NCBI GenBank assembly: GCA_946407735.1
Contig: CAMJPL010000002.1
Span: forward strand, 1-64,000
Origin: an uncultured Clostridia bacterium
GTDB taxonomy: Bacteria; Bacillota; Clostridia; Oscillospirales; CAG-272
DNA: 64,000 nucleotides
Reading direction: 5' to 3'
Of this stretch, positions 26,438 to 36,029 are shown piece by piece. A model generated the notes under the pieces. That model had not been told where the DNA came from. It saw nothing but the letters and a program-made list of their open reading frames with translations, and made no database searches. Each line of letters begins with the position of its first letter. Position 1 is the first letter of the stretch. A program made the position numbers and the translations under genes.

Positions 26438-29400
26438 TCAGTGTTTTATCAGACTTTCGAGAGCGGCGTACAGATTGTCCGGCTCGACCGGCTTTGTAAG
26501 ATGAGCGTTGAGCCCGGCCTGGAGACTGCGCTGAACGTCCTCGTCGAAGGCGTTGGCGGTGAGCGCGATTATCGGTATGGTCTTCGCGTCGGGGCGATCC
26601 ATCGCCCTTATCCTTGTCGTCGCCTCGAGGCCGTCCATCTCGGGCATCCGCATATCCATAAGAACGGCGTCGTAATAGTTTTCCGGGCGGGATGAGAACA
26701 TCTCGACGGCTTCACGGCCGTTCTTGGCGTGCTCCGCCTCCATCTCGCGCATCTGAAGCAGCATCATGATGATCTCGGCGTTCACGGCGACGTCCTCGGC
26801 TAGAAGGATCCGCTTGCCCTTGAGATCGGCCTTCGACGACTCATTCGACGAAGAAAGGCACTTCTTTTCGAGCGCGTCCCTGAATTCCTCCATCACGCTC
26901 TCGGGGAACAGAGGCTTCGCGAGGAAGGCGTCGACTCCGGCCTTCTTCGCCTCGTCGGCGACATCGTCCCAGCGGTAGGCCGTAAGTATGATTATCGCGG
27001 ATTCGTTGCCGACGATATCCCTTATCCTGCGCGTCGTCTCGATACCGTCCATCTCCGGCATCTTCCAGTCGACAAGTATGATGTTGTACGATTCCCGGCG
27101 GGCGTGACGCAGTCTGACCATCTCGACGGCCTCCGCGCCGGATCCGGCGGTCTCTGAAGCTATTCCGATCTTCTCGAGCACGATTCTGGCGTGCTCGGCG
27201 GCGACGGGATCATCGTCTATCACAAGGACGCTGAGCTCGTGAGGCAGCAGCTGACGGCCGATATTGTCAGACAGCCTGCGGTCGGAGTCCATCAGCGTGA
27301 CCGTGACGAAGAAGGAGGTGCCCTTTCCCTTTTCGCTCTGCACCTCGATATCGCCGTTCATCATGTCGACGATATTCTTCGTGATGGCGAGACCGAGACC
27401 AGAGCTGCCGTATTTATTCGTCGCCGACGAATCCTCCTGACTGAACGCGTCGAATATATGCGGCAAAAATTCCCGGCTCATCCCTATGCCGGTATCGGCG
27501 ACGGTAAAGCGGATAGTGGATTTGTTTCCGAAGGAGGCCGTCTTCTCTGCCTTGAATTCGACCTTTCCTCCCTCAGGCGTGAACTTGACGGCGTTGCCGA
27601 GGATGTTTATCAGCACCTGACGCAGCTTCATATTGTCGCCGATGTAATAATCGTCGATATTCTCGCCCGTCACGCAGTTGTATTCGAGCCCCTTGTCGCT
27701 GCACTGTCCGCTGAAGATGTTGTTTATCTGCTCGATGAGCTTGTAAAGCGAGAATTCCTCGTTTTTCAGCGTCATGCGCCCCGACTCGATGCGGGACATA
27801 TCGAGGATATCGTTTATGAGATTCAGCAGATGATGCGCCGAGTTGCCTATCTTTTCAAGATGCTCCCGCGTCTTTTCCGGGACGCCCGGATCGCTGAGGG
27901 CTATATTGTCGAGACCGATGATGGCGTTCATCGGCGTCCTGATCTCATGGCTCATGTTCGACAGGAAGGCGGTCTTGGCCTTGTTCGCCTCCTCGGACGC
28001 GTCGAGCGCGTCCTTCAGAGCCTGATTCCTCGCCATCGATTCTCGCATCTCGCTGTCGATGTCGGTGAAGCCGAGCCCGACGGCGTGAACTATGTTGTCG
28101 GTGCGGTCCTCGGCGTGACGGACGCCCGCCATACGGAGCATCTCGTATCTTTCCTTTCCGTCACGCTTTATGAGATATCTGTACGCGATTATGGCTTCTC
28201 TGCCGAGTCCCGAGCGTATGTTATCCGGGTCTATGAAGCGGATGAAGCCGTCCCTGTAATCCTCAGAGACATATTTTCCGGCGTAATCCAAAAATGTCTG
28301 ACGGAAGGCGAAATGCTCGCCGTCGCCGATCCCGTTGTCGGAGCTCGGGTCGGCCTGATAGCAGACGCCGTCGTCCGTGTCTAAATTCACATAGTAAACG
28401 CTGCGGTAGTCGGACGCGAGGGCGGTGATCATGCTGTCCTGCTGCGCCCTGTGCCTCTCCTGCTCGAGCAGCTTTTCCTGCAGCGTAAGGCGCTGCTCCA
28501 GCTCCTCCTGCTTCACCCTGCTCTCGGCCTCCGCTCTCTCCTTTTCAAGCATCAGCCTTGAGCTGCGGCGCATCTGCGAGATCATAACAAGGAACATCGC
28601 GAGCAGCACGGCGGCGGTAAGGAGCGTCTGTATCAGGCTGCGGATTATGATCGTATCTGTCACCGAGCTTATCCGCTCGCTTATGACGCTCTCGCGGATA
28701 AGATAGGTAAGAAGCCAGTCGGTGCCCTCGACGGGGACATAGCTCAGCGTCTCGCTGATCCCGTCGTAGGTAAACGACGCGACTCCCTTCCTGCCGTCGG
28801 CGAAATCCTTCGCTATCGCTTCGGCGGAATTGCCGGACTCGAATTTCGCGTGGTTCAGGGCGTCAAGAAGATTGTCCTCCTGCGCGAGTCCGCCGAGGAC
28901 CGTGTCGCTCAGGGCCACTCCTTCGGAGGTATATATGTTGCAGAAGGTCGTCCCGTCATCGTCGGAGCTCATCGACACGCCCTGAAGCATGCGGTCCATG
29001 TCTATCTCCATGAAGCAGCAGACGAGAGAGCCGCCGTTGAAGGGGATGCTGTCGACAGGGACGGCAATTATAACCTTCTTGTCCCCGCTCGCCGGGTCCT
29101 TTATCGAGATCTCCGGCTCCTTGATGGAGGCGTAATCTATCTGATAGCTGTCGATATCGTTCTGCGTCCCGGAAGATGTATATATAAGCCCCTCTGAATC
29201 AACGAAGGCGAATTTATTGAGACCGTAGAGCAGCTTCATCCTCGCCTGAAACGCCTGCAGATGAGCCGTGTCGCTGAGATCGTCCGGCGTCAGGAGCATT
29301 ATCGCCGACTCTGTGTTGGAAACGCTCGACCTGAGGTTTGACGCGACGACCTGCTCGCGACGCCCGGCGAGCTCGTCGAGGTACAGAAGGCTGACCGAAC

Positions 29401-29542
29401 GAACGGCGTCCTCGGTGTCTCGTCCGGCGCTGCGTCCGGTAAGCAGGGTACCGCCGATCAGAATAACGGCGATGATTATGACGCCGATCACTATCGTCCT
29501 TGTATTGTAGAATTTATTTATTTTTGTGTTCGTATCATTCAT
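26438..29542 (-). CDS. Hybrid sensor histidine kinase with two receiver domains
   Basis: A 1034-residue inner-membrane sensor. One membrane segment (about 14-36) precedes an extracytoplasmic Cache-like sensor (about 40-300). A second segment (about 307-327) leads to a coiled coil (about 332-372) and a PAS-like region. The HisKA box [12 protein letters not shown] has phospho-His532, followed by the HATPase_c domain. Two receivers have Asp825 ([10 protein letters not shown]) and Asp963 ([10 protein letters not shown]). No HPt or DNA-binding domain is present, so output requires another protein. It heads the GH43/GH109-like operon, and a substrate-sensing role is likely. GGAGG precedes the ATG. 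Confidence 0.93.
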   Translation of the reverse strand: MNDTNTKINKFYNTRTIVIGVIIIAVILIGGTLLTGRSAGRDTEDAVRSVSLLYLDELAGRREQVVASNLRSSVSNTESAIMLLTPDDLSDTAHLQAFQARMKLLYGLNKFAFVDSEGLIYTSSGTQNDIDSYQIDYASIKEPEISIKDPASGDKKVIIAVPVDSIPFNGGSLVCCFMEIDMDRMLQGVSMSSDDDGTTFCNIYTSEGVALSDTVLGGLAQEDNLLDALNHAKFESGNSAEAIAKDFADGRKGVASFTYDGISETLSYVPVEGTDWLLTYLIRESVISERISSVTDTIIIRSLIQTLLTAAVLLAMFLVMISQMRRSSRLMLEKERAEAESRVKQEELEQRLTLQEKLLEQERHRAQQDSMITALASDYRSVYYVNLDTDDGVCYQADPSSDNGIGDGEHFAFRQTFLDYAGKYVSEDYRDGFIRFIDPDNIRSGLGREAIIAYRYLIKRDGKERYEMLRMAGVRHAEDRTDNIVHAVGLGFTDIDSEMRESMARNQALKDALDASEEANKAKTAFLSNMSHEIRTPMNAIIGLDNIALSDPGVPEKTREHLEKIGNSAHHLLNLINDILDMSRIESGRMTLKNEEFSLYKLIEQINNIFSGQCSDKGLEYNCVTGENIDDYYIGDNMKLRQVLINILGNAVKFTPEGGKVEFKAEKTASFGNKSTIRFTVADTGIGMSREFLPHIFDAFSQEDSSATNKYGSSGLGLAITKNIVDMMNGDIEVQSEKGKGTSFFVTVTLMDSDRRLSDNIGRQLLPHELSVLVIDDDPVAAEHARIVLEKIGIASETAGSGAEAVEMVRLRHARRESYNIILVDWKMPEMDGIETTRRIRDIVGNESAIIILTAYRWDDVADEAKKAGVDAFLAKPLFPESVMEEFRDALEKKCLSSSNESSKADLKGKRILLAEDVAVNAEIIMMLLQMREMEAEHAKNGREAVEMFSSRPENYYDAVLMDMRMPEMDGLEATTRIRAMDRPDAKTIPIIALTANAFDEDVQRSLQAGLNAHLTKPVEPDNLYAALESLIKH

Positions 29543-29609
29543 TGGCGCAAACCTCCGCGCTTTATTGCGGCGGCTGATCCGGCATATTTTGTAATTATTT
29601 GTCCATTAT

Positions 29610-29638
29610 ATTATATCATATTACGGGATGATTTTCAA
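29610..29638 (-). promoter_or_regulatory. Promoter of the sensor kinase-GH43-GH109-like-GpsA-like operon
   Basis: On the minus strand TTGAAA (29633-29638), a 17-bp spacer ending in TGA, and TATAAT (29610-29615) lie about 70 bp before the kinase ATG. Confidence 0.85.
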
Positions 29639-29647
29639 GGAGTAAAC

Positions 29648-29688
29648 AAAAAAAGCGGGGAAAAACGCCTTTAATCGTTCTTCCCCGC
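29648..29688 (-). terminator. Terminator of the solute-binding/(alpha/alpha)6 hydrolase unit
   Basis: On the minus strand GCGGGGAA (29681-29688) pairs with TTCCCCGC (29655-29662), then seven T residues follow (29648-29654). It sits 14 bp past the hydrolase stop. Confidence 0.85.
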
Positions 29689-29702
29689 CAATGAAACGGT
29701 AT

Positions 29703-30911
29703 TCAAGGCAGTTCCTTTTCGGCGAGCTTTATCCGCCATCCTGCGTTGAGTATCGCCATCGGGGCGTAGGTGCTGTGGTGCGCGGTGTCGAGCCTGTCCT
29801 CGATCTCATGTATGCATTCCGCAGTCTCGGGGCTTACCTCATATCCCGGGCACAGCGCGGCTATCGACGCGCTTTCGCCGACATTGAGCAGCGGATAGAA
29901 GGCGCTGTCTACCGTCTCCTGCTGCCACGGGCAGTAGTAGGCGTACCCGCCGATAAATCCCCTGTACGCCGCCATAGCCTTATCCCAGCGGAGCATTTTC
30001 AGGCTCAGCTTTGCTGATCTTTCCGGCTTCATGAGGCTTTCGGTCTGATATGCGACCGTCTTCTCATATCCGTCGGCGATACGAGCCATGACGGCGCGGT
30101 ATCTCTCCTTCCATTCCGGATCGTCCTCGGCGTCATGCATCAGCCTGAGCGAATACTGGAGCTGCAGCCCGGCGTAGACGGGATGCCCGTTCATATCATA
30201 CGGGAGCGTAATCCTGTAAGCCGTGTCTCTCATGTCTAAATAAAGATCGCGCCAATGGCTGTCGCCGGTGATGCTCCACGCCGCGAGATAGAACATCGGA
30301 AGCCTGCCGATCTCATGAGAATCGACGTCTCCCCACATCTTCGACACTATCGCCGCTCCGCCGTCGTCGCGGAGAAGATCGTAGCCGTTTTCCTCAACGC
30401 AGCGCTTCTCGCACATCCCGGCGATCCGCGCCATGCGCTCCTTTACGCTCTCCTTTTCCCGCTCATCCGCGAGACCGGAGAAGAAGAACAGCCATGCGCC
30501 CCAGACCCAGTGCGTGAACTGATCGCGGGACGAGTTATAATAATGGCTTTTTTTGTCCACCGGCGACACGCCTCTCGCGACGAAGCCCGGCGTTTCGCAG
30601 ACATCGGTGAGAAGCTCCATCCCCTTATAGACGGCGGACGCGTATTCCTTCATGCCGATATCGCCGGTCGCCTTGTATCTCGCGACGACGGTGTCCATCA
30701 TCGTGCCGGCCGAGAGAGCGCAGTCCTCCATGCCGGTGCCGAAGCCGCCGGGATTCGGGATCTGGCGCTTTATCAGCTCCGGGGACGGCAGATGCGCCAC
30801 GGCGTCGTCCGGGATCCCGAGATCCGAGTTGTCGGTGATATAATCGTAGAAAAGGCAGGTCCTTCTGTCAAACAGCCTGTTCCACACATAATCCCATGAT
30901 TTATCGAACAT
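29703..30911 (-). CDS. Putative (alpha/alpha)6-barrel glycoside hydrolase
   Basis: A 402-residue protein, helix-rich, with repeated aromatic and Gly-rich turns (QFTHWVWGAWLFFFSG, PVYAGLQLQYSLRLMHDA, GFIGGYAYYCPWQQ), the look of an (alpha/alpha)6 barrel as in GH88/GH105-type or related hydrolases. Acidic candidates include GDVDSHEIGRLP near residue 214. No precise family could be named. It has no signal peptide and lies 10 bp downstream of a solute-binding lipoprotein gene, so it probably processes the imported ligand. GAGAGG lies 7 bases before the ATG. Confidence 0.6.
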   Translation of the reverse strand: MFDKSWDYVWNRLFDRRTCLFYDYITDNSDLGIPDDAVAHLPSPELIKRQIPNPGGFGTGMEDCALSAGTMMDTVVARYKATGDIGMKEYASAVYKGMELLTDVCETPGFVARGVSPVDKKSHYYNSSRDQFTHWVWGAWLFFFSGLADEREKESVKERMARIAGMCEKRCVEENGYDLLRDDGGAAIVSKMWGDVDSHEIGRLPMFYLAAWSITGDSHWRDLYLDMRDTAYRITLPYDMNGHPVYAGLQLQYSLRLMHDAEDDPEWKERYRAVMARIADGYEKTVAYQTESLMKPERSAKLSLKMLRWDKAMAAYRGFIGGYAYYCPWQQETVDSAFYPLLNVGESASIAALCPGYEVSPETAECIHEIEDRLDTAHHSTYAPMAILNAGWRIKLAEKELP

Positions 30912-30921
30912 AAGGCACCTC

Positions 30922-32361
30922 TCAGCTGTAAAGGGTGTTGATCCGTTCGAGCAGAGCGATATCCTTGTCCTTGTTCTTTTCGTAATAGGAAGCGAGATCG
31001 CTGCCGGGGCTGGAGGTATTGAACAGATTGTTGAAGGCGAGCGCCATCTGCGCCGAGAAGGAATAGGCTAGCTCGACCTTCATCCTGCCCATGATGAGGT
31101 CTATCACCTTCGCCGACTGCTCGTCGTAGGTGTATTTGTTTTTCAGCGCCTTCTCGATGAACGCCGGGGCGACGGTGTAGTAGCCGGAGGCGGTCATCGC
31201 CTCGATGCAGGCGCCGATCTTCTCGAGATCCGGCGCCGTTATCGGCACGCCGTGAGAGTAATCGGTATAGCCGGCGATATAATCGGGCTGAGACTCGTCG
31301 AGCTTCGGGGTGCAGATGACTCCGTAATCGACGTCGGAATCGCGCAGGAAGGTCTCCATCATCCCGAGAGAGTCGTAATAGTAGAGAGCCTGACCGCTCG
31401 CGAATATCTGCTGCACAGGCGAGTTGTCGCCGGAGATAAGGAATACCGACGGCGATTCGAAGAAGACCTTATACAGCTTTTCGACCGCCGCGGACGCCTT
31501 CGAGACGTCGAAGACGAATTCAAGCTGCCCGTCCTTGTTCTTCGCGAAGGTATCTATTCCCATGGACGGCTGCATGCAGATATAGTTGTGGGTCTTGACG
31601 AGACCGAAGATGTCTCCCTCGTTTTTTTCACCGTTGCCGTCGACATCGGAATAGACGGCGTTTATCATTTCTATCAGCCTGTCGAGCGTCCATGTGCCGT
31701 CGAATATGCTGTCGTAGGGCACCTTCAGCCCGTAGTCGGCGGCGAGCGATTTGTTGATATACCACACTCTGGCGCGGGAAAGCCCGAAGTATGACATGTA
31801 GTTCGAGAACAGCAGCATCTTTCCGTTGATCTCATACGCGTCGACCGAATGCTTCGGCCACCAGTCGGCCGAGAAGTCGATGCCCTTGATACCGCTGATG
31901 TCGCTCATGTACCCGCCGAGAGCCAGCTCGGCCATCCTGAGATCCTGACCGGTGGCGATGTCGAACGCGTCCTCTCCGGCGATAATGACGTCCGCCAGCT
32001 TCCCGGGATCGTCATAAAGCACGCTTTTTATCGTGATATTGAGCTTTTCCTCGACCTCCCTGTTGGAGCGGTAGATGGCGTCGTTCAGCACGTCGCCTGT
32101 CTCCTCCTCCCTTATCGAGAAGCGATAGATATCGTACTGCCGTGTGTCTCCGAGGCGGAGCGTGTAGCCGCCGAGATCGGATGACGGGAAATCGGCGAAG
32201 GACGGCGCCTGCGTCTCCTCTTCCTCCGCGGCGGTCTCAGCCGCCGCGGCAGTCGTCTCAACCGTATCGGCGACGCCTTCTTCGCTCACCGCGGCTTCTC
32301 CGCAGGCTGACGAAGCGAGCGCGAGCATGGCAAGGATCAGAGCTGATAACTGTTTTTTCAT
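30922..32361 (-). CDS. Extracellular solute-binding lipoprotein (ABC type)
   Basis: A 479-residue lipoprotein. MKKQLSALILAMLALASSACG is a type II signal with lipobox SSAC, followed by an Ala/Glu/Thr linker. The mature domain shares DWWPK, the W-T-L-D motif and SDVDGNGEKNEGDIFGLV with the lipoproteins at 3918 and 58480. ATG 32361 is chosen because GGTGGAG lies 9 bases upstream; earlier in-frame starts overlap that site. It binds a sugar or glycoside outside the cell, but has no permease partner here. A direct-repeat operator and a divergent AraC gene lie upstream, so it is probably AraC-activated. Confidence 0.88.
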   Translation of the reverse strand: MKKQLSALILAMLALASSACGEAAVSEEGVADTVETTAAAAETAAEEEETQAPSFADFPSSDLGGYTLRLGDTRQYDIYRFSIREEETGDVLNDAIYRSNREVEEKLNITIKSVLYDDPGKLADVIIAGEDAFDIATGQDLRMAELALGGYMSDISGIKGIDFSADWWPKHSVDAYEINGKMLLFSNYMSYFGLSRARVWYINKSLAADYGLKVPYDSIFDGTWTLDRLIEMINAVYSDVDGNGEKNEGDIFGLVKTHNYICMQPSMGIDTFAKNKDGQLEFVFDVSKASAAVEKLYKVFFESPSVFLISGDNSPVQQIFASGQALYYYDSLGMMETFLRDSDVDYGVICTPKLDESQPDYIAGYTDYSHGVPITAPDLEKIGACIEAMTASGYYTVAPAFIEKALKNKYTYDEQSAKVIDLIMGRMKVELAYSFSAQMALAFNNLFNTSSPGSDLASYYEKNKDKDIALLERINTLYS

Positions 32362-32411
32362 CAAAATCATCTCCACCGGTATTGCTTTTTCGTATTCCGT
32401 ATGCTATACTT

Positions 32412-32440
32412 ATTATATCAGCAAGAGACGGTGCGCGCAA
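32412..32440 (-). promoter_or_regulatory. Promoter of the second solute-binding lipoprotein
   Basis: On the minus strand a weak -35 TTGCGC (32435-32440), a 17-bp spacer ending in TGA, and TATAAT (32412-32417) are seen. The poor -35 next to operator repeats fits an activator-dependent promoter. Confidence 0.65.
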
Positions 32441-32445
32441 TATCA

Positions 32446-32475
32446 ATTTCAAACTGTTTTTTAATTATTTCAAAC
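32446..32475. promoter_or_regulatory. Direct-repeat operator, probably for the second AraC
   Basis: ATTTCAAAC occurs at 32446-32454 and 32467-32475, again exactly 21 bp apart, each followed by two bases and TTTT. The left copy abuts the leftward -35 box, as for a class II activator site. The operator lies between lipoprotein and AraC genes. Confidence 0.7.
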
Positions 32476-32493
32476 CATTTTCGGTCATACGCG

Positions 32494-33381
32494 ATGAACC
32501 TAAAAATGATCGACCCGTATCTGCGATCGGCTTCCACCTTTCTGTGGGATTATATGGACGCCGAGCCCTCGGTTTCATACGAGATGCGGATGTTCGCCGT
32601 AAGCGACGGCGAGGCGAAGCTGTATCTCGGGGACGAGATGACTTTGATGAAAGCCGGATCGGTGCTTCTCACCGGGGCCGGGATGCCGTATCTTTTCCGA
32701 AATCTCGATGAAGAAACGCCATTCACTCTCTACTGCATAAGCTACGATATAACGCAGGAGTTCAGGGATACCGCGGTATGGATCCCGCCGACCCATCTGT
32801 CTTCCTTTCATCCCGAATATATTATAGACAAGCGCCCCTTCGCATCGCAGGGCTTCGGGTTTCCGATACTTCTGCACGGAGCCGGGGAGATAACGGAACT
32901 TATCATACAGATCTACGGCGAATGGATGAAAAACGACTCCTTCTCGATAGATCTCGCCTCAGGGCTGATAAAGACCGCTTTGATAACCGCTCTGCGGTCC
33001 CGCGGGGACGAAAGCGGAGAGATGAAGAGAGAGCCTTTGAGCCTGCAGAACGCGAGATCGGCTGTAAGATATATGGAAAGCCGCTTCCGTGAGAACATAA
33101 GCGAAAAGTCGATCGCAAGGGAATTCAGCTTTCATCCGTATTATCTCGCGAGGATAATCAAAAGATGGTACGGCGTCACGCCGTACAGATATATCCTTGA
33201 GCTCAGGCTCCGTGAAGCAAGGCGTCTGCTTGAGGAGACATCGCTCACGGTCGGTGAGATAGGTCGGATATGCGGTTTTTCCAGCCAGCAGGCCTTCGCG
33301 GCGGCGCTGAAGCGCGAAACGGGGATGACGGCGCTCGGATTCAGAAAGCCGAAGACGGATATAAAAACCGCGGAGCCGTGA
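32494..33381 (+). CDS. AraC-family transcriptional regulator
   Basis: A 295-residue regulator. Residues about 15-150 form a cupin-like sensing domain (EAKLYLGDEMTLMKAGSVL). The C-terminal 100 residues carry the double helix-turn-helix (EKSIAREFSFHPYYLARIIK, then VGEIGRICGFSSQQAFAAAL). ATG 32494 is chosen from where the conserved sensing domain begins; longer forms would run through the operator. It is divergent from the lipoprotein gene at 30922 and likely activates it. The 3' end overlaps a hairpin that terminates the convergent GDPD gene. Confidence 0.92.
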   Translation: MNLKMIDPYLRSASTFLWDYMDAEPSVSYEMRMFAVSDGEAKLYLGDEMTLMKAGSVLLTGAGMPYLFRNLDEETPFTLYCISYDITQEFRDTAVWIPPTHLSSFHPEYIIDKRPFASQGFGFPILLHGAGEITELIIQIYGEWMKNDSFSIDLASGLIKTALITALRSRGDESGEMKREPLSLQNARSAVRYMESRFRENISEKSIAREFSFHPYYLARIIKRWYGVTPYRYILELRLREARRLLEETSLTVGEIGRICGFSSQQAFAAALKRETGMTALGFRKPKTDIKTAEP

Positions 33382-33391
33382 CGCTCCGCGG
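33368..33391 (-). terminator. Terminator of the GDPD gene, overlapping the AraC stop
   Basis: CCGCGGAGC (33368-33376) pairs with GCTCCGCGG (33383-33391). On the minus strand the stem is followed by TTTTTAT. The AraC stop codon falls in the loop. Confidence 0.75.
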
Positions 33392-33407
33392 GTAAATCGG
33401 TGATATC

Positions 33408-34127
33408 TTATTCGATTATATTCGACGTTATCTCGTCCACTCCCCACGACACAAGCTCGGCGGCCCTTGAAAGACTGTCGACAGTCCAGCAGTTCACCTC
33501 GATACCGGCGGCATGGCAGGCTTTGAGCTTTTCCTCGGTAAGTCTGCCGGCCTCTATGTCGAGATCCATGCCGTCGGCCGTCAGCTTCTCTATGAGAGCG
33601 GCGTCGACGTCGCCCGTCAAAAACTGGCACTTCTGCTCCGGGCGGGCTTCCTTCACGAGCTCAAGATTGTGATATCCGAAGGAAATGAATATCGTGCTGT
33701 CGAGATATCCGTCGAAGATATCGAGGATCGAGCGGATCTCCTCCGCCGTGAAGCGGCTTTTGAGCTCGGGCACGCACACCTTGCCGTAGGACGAGCAGAT
33801 CTTGACGTATTCGCTCGGAAGGCATAATCTGAGATCGCCGCGGTCCGTCCTGCCGTCTATATCCTTCAATGTTAGAGCGCGCAGATCGGCGAGAGTTGAA
33901 TCCTCCATCACGAGATCGGTCTCGCAGATCCTTCCGCTCCGGCCGTCGTGATTGCAGATGAACTGCCCGTCGATTGTACGCCAGATATCGGTCTCGACGC
34001 CCCAGTAGCTGCGGTTTCCGGCAGCTATGAACGCGGCGGCGGTGTTTTCGGTCTCGACTCCGCTCACGCCTCTGTGAGCGACCATCTTTGTGTTTCCGTG
34101 ATCTGACAGCTTCAAAGTATCGCGCAT
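33408..34127 (-). CDS. Glycerophosphodiester phosphodiesterase
   Basis: A 239-residue GDPD TIM barrel. The family residues are plain: AHRGVSGVETENT (His-Arg and Glu-Asn), ETDIWRT and CNHDG near residue 60. These enzymes hydrolyse glycerophosphodiesters to an alcohol and glycerol-3-phosphate using a divalent metal. No signal peptide is present, so it is cytosolic. ATG 34127 is chosen because the protein aligns from there and an upstream start would add residues not typical of the family. GGAGA precedes it. It is a single gene with its own promoter. Confidence 0.92.
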   Translation of the reverse strand: MRDTLKLSDHGNTKMVAHRGVSGVETENTAAAFIAAGNRSYWGVETDIWRTIDGQFICNHDGRSGRICETDLVMEDSTLADLRALTLKDIDGRTDRGDLRLCLPSEYVKICSSYGKVCVPELKSRFTAEEIRSILDIFDGYLDSTIFISFGYHNLELVKEARPEQKCQFLTGDVDAALIEKLTADGMDLDIEAGRLTEEKLKACHAAGIEVNCWTVDSLSRAAELVSWGVDEITSNIIE

Positions 34128-34168
34128 GATGAGTCTCCGTTCATAAATCAATATTTTAGAGTATTATT

Positions 34169-34197
34169 AGTATATACCCAAAAACGCCGGAATGCAA
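34169..34197 (-). promoter_or_regulatory. Promoter of the GDPD gene
   Basis: On the minus strand TTGCAT (34192-34197), a 17-bp spacer and TATACT (34169-34174) lie about 40 bp before the ATG. Confidence 0.7.
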
Positions 34198-34247
34198 CAG
34201 GAAACGGTAAAATTAATTCACAATCTTCATAAAAAAGAGGCAGTGAC

Positions 34248-35234
34248 ATGAATGATCTGATAAGAAAGGGCTACATCGGAAATCCGTCCCAGCTCGTCAC
34301 CCTCAGGCGTATCGTATCCGACGAGGGAAAGTCGAAGGGATGCGGTATAATCGAGGCGGAGACCGCAAACGGGCTTCGGGTGGACATACTCGCCGACGCC
34401 GGGCTCGACATCGGGCACGCAAGATACAAGGGGATGCCTGTATCGTGGATGAGCAAAAACGGCTATGACGGCCCGGCGGCGATATCGCCGTACGAGACCG
34501 AGTTCGTGAACACCTTCCCGGGAGGTCTGCTCTATACCTGCGGACTGAGATCGGCAGGTCCGGCGAACCGGGACGGCGGCGAATGGCATCCGCTGCACGG
34601 CAGATACCACAGCCTCCCGGCGGAGAGGATATCCGCCGAGCTTAAAGACGATGAGATCATAATAAAGGGAGTCGTCCGTGAGACAGCCCTGTTCGGGCAT
34701 TGTCTCGAGGTAAAGCGCGAGATACGGATGCCGGTGTTCGGCTCGTCGATAAGCGTAAAAGACGTTATAACAAATATGTCGCCGAAGGACGAGGAGATAA
34801 TGACGATCTATCACTGCAACTTCGGCTATCCCCTTCTCTCGGAGAACGCCCGCCTGATCCTCCCGCAAGACAGGGATACGATCCCTCGCACAGATTTCGC
34901 CCGGACCGCTCTCGGCCGCGAATGCGGATTCGACAAGCCGATAGACGGCGAGGAGGAGCGCGTCTTCTTCCAGATAATGAAGAGCGAATTCTGCGCCAGG
35001 CTTGAAAACAGATCGGTAAAAACGGCCATGACGATTACATGGAGCGGAGACACCCTGCCGATCCTGTCGCAGTGGAGAAGCATGGGCAGCGGGGATTATG
35101 TTCTCGGGCTTGAGCCGACAAACTGCTATATCATGGGAAGGCATGACGAGCGCGAAAACGGCACGCTCAGGATCCTTCCGGCGTATGAAAGCGTCACGCA
35201 CGAAGTTACGATATCCTTCGAGACCGTCGAATGA
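34248..35234 (+). CDS. DUF4432-type aldose 1-epimerase-fold protein
   Basis: A 328-residue beta-sandwich protein of the galactose-mutarotase superfamily. DAGLDIGHARYKGMPVSWMS near residue 50 and FPGGLLYTCGLRSAG near residue 90 mark the DUF4432 branch. Histidines in HPLHGRYH and Glu near the C-terminus would line the sugar pocket. The fold interconverts anomers of free sugars. A second copy lies at 54234 with a similar GGFLYHCGLRSIG motif. AGAGG lies 7 bases before the ATG. It is followed 18 bp later by a HAD phosphatase gene. Confidence 0.85.
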   Translation: MNDLIRKGYIGNPSQLVTLRRIVSDEGKSKGCGIIEAETANGLRVDILADAGLDIGHARYKGMPVSWMSKNGYDGPAAISPYETEFVNTFPGGLLYTCGLRSAGPANRDGGEWHPLHGRYHSLPAERISAELKDDEIIIKGVVRETALFGHCLEVKREIRMPVFGSSISVKDVITNMSPKDEEIMTIYHCNFGYPLLSENARLILPQDRDTIPRTDFARTALGRECGFDKPIDGEEERVFFQIMKSEFCARLENRSVKTAMTITWSGDTLPILSQWRSMGSGDYVLGLEPTNCYIMGRHDERENGTLRILPAYESVTHEVTISFETVE

Positions 35235-35252
35235 TCTTACGATACACCATCT

Positions 35253-35954
35253 ATGAGCAAAAAAGCGATCTTCTGGGATTTTGACGGGACTCTGGTATAT
35301 CCGAACGAGGCGTACACTCTCACCCTCGGCGAAGCTATGCGGGAATCGGGATATGAAACGGATATCGGCGACCTCCGAAGATGCGTCATCGAAGCCATAC
35401 CGTGGCATCACTCCGGCACGATCTATCCTCACGCGAAGGACGGCGGGTTTTGGCGGGAGGTATTCGGCGTGCTCGAAAAATATTACGATGCATTCGGGGT
35501 AAGAAAAGAGGACCGGGAAAGTATAAACAGCCGATACGCCGCTCTTATGCCGAAGTTCGGATACACGGCGTATGACGACGCAGAATACGCGCTCGGCGGA
35601 TGCCGCCGTCTCGGCTTTGAATGCTTTCTTCTGTCGAACAACTTCCCGGAACTGACACAGGCGGTAAAGGCGCTCGGTCTCGGCGGATATTTCTCGGATC
35701 ATATCATCTCCGGCTCGACAGGATACGACAAGCCCTGCCGCGAGATATTCGATATCGCGTTAAGAAAGGCCGGATATCCCGACGTCACGTATATGGTCGG
35801 CGACAATCCATACGCCGACATCGGCGGCGCAAAAGCCGCCGGGATGAAAACGATATGGATCGACCGATCCGGTAAGGGTGACTTAAGCGGCGCTGATCAT
35901 ATCTGCCGCAGCTTATCCGAGATACCGAAAATACTCGCGGGTGAAAAAATATAA
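35253..35954 (+). CDS. HAD-superfamily phosphatase
   Basis: A 233-residue HAD hydrolase. FWDFDGTL gives the nucleophile Asp and acid Asp (about residues 10-12). LLSNNFPEL is motif II, the Lys is in TGYDKPCREIF, and VGDNPYADIGGAKAAGM is motif IV. These enzymes dephosphorylate small sugars or nucleotides in the cytosol. There is no clear ribosome site, but the 18-bp spacing suggests cotranscription with the epimerase-like gene. A bidirectional hairpin follows 16 bp after the stop. Confidence 0.9.
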   Translation: MSKKAIFWDFDGTLVYPNEAYTLTLGEAMRESGYETDIGDLRRCVIEAIPWHHSGTIYPHAKDGGFWREVFGVLEKYYDAFGVRKEDRESINSRYAALMPKFGYTAYDDAEYALGGCRRLGFECFLLSNNFPELTQAVKALGLGGYFSDHIISGSTGYDKPCREIFDIALRKAGYPDVTYMVGDNPYADIGGAKAAGMKTIWIDRSGKGDLSGADHICRSLSEIPKILAGEKI

Positions 35955-35970
35955 GGAAAGATACCGGCAA

Positions 35971-36002
35971 AACGCTCCCGGCTGAAAAACGCCGGGAGCG
36001 TT
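35971..36002. terminator. Bidirectional terminator
   Basis: AACGCTCCCGGC (35971-35982) pairs perfectly with 35991-36002 around an A-rich 8-base loop, between convergent genes. Confidence 0.88.
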
Positions 36003-36029
36003 ATTATGCTGTTTTGCCTGACCGAACGC

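Noticed and set aside
34227-35702. Leftward open frame of about 491 codons
   Set aside because: Antisense to the DUF4432 and HAD genes, with Arg/Val-rich composition and no recognisable motif.
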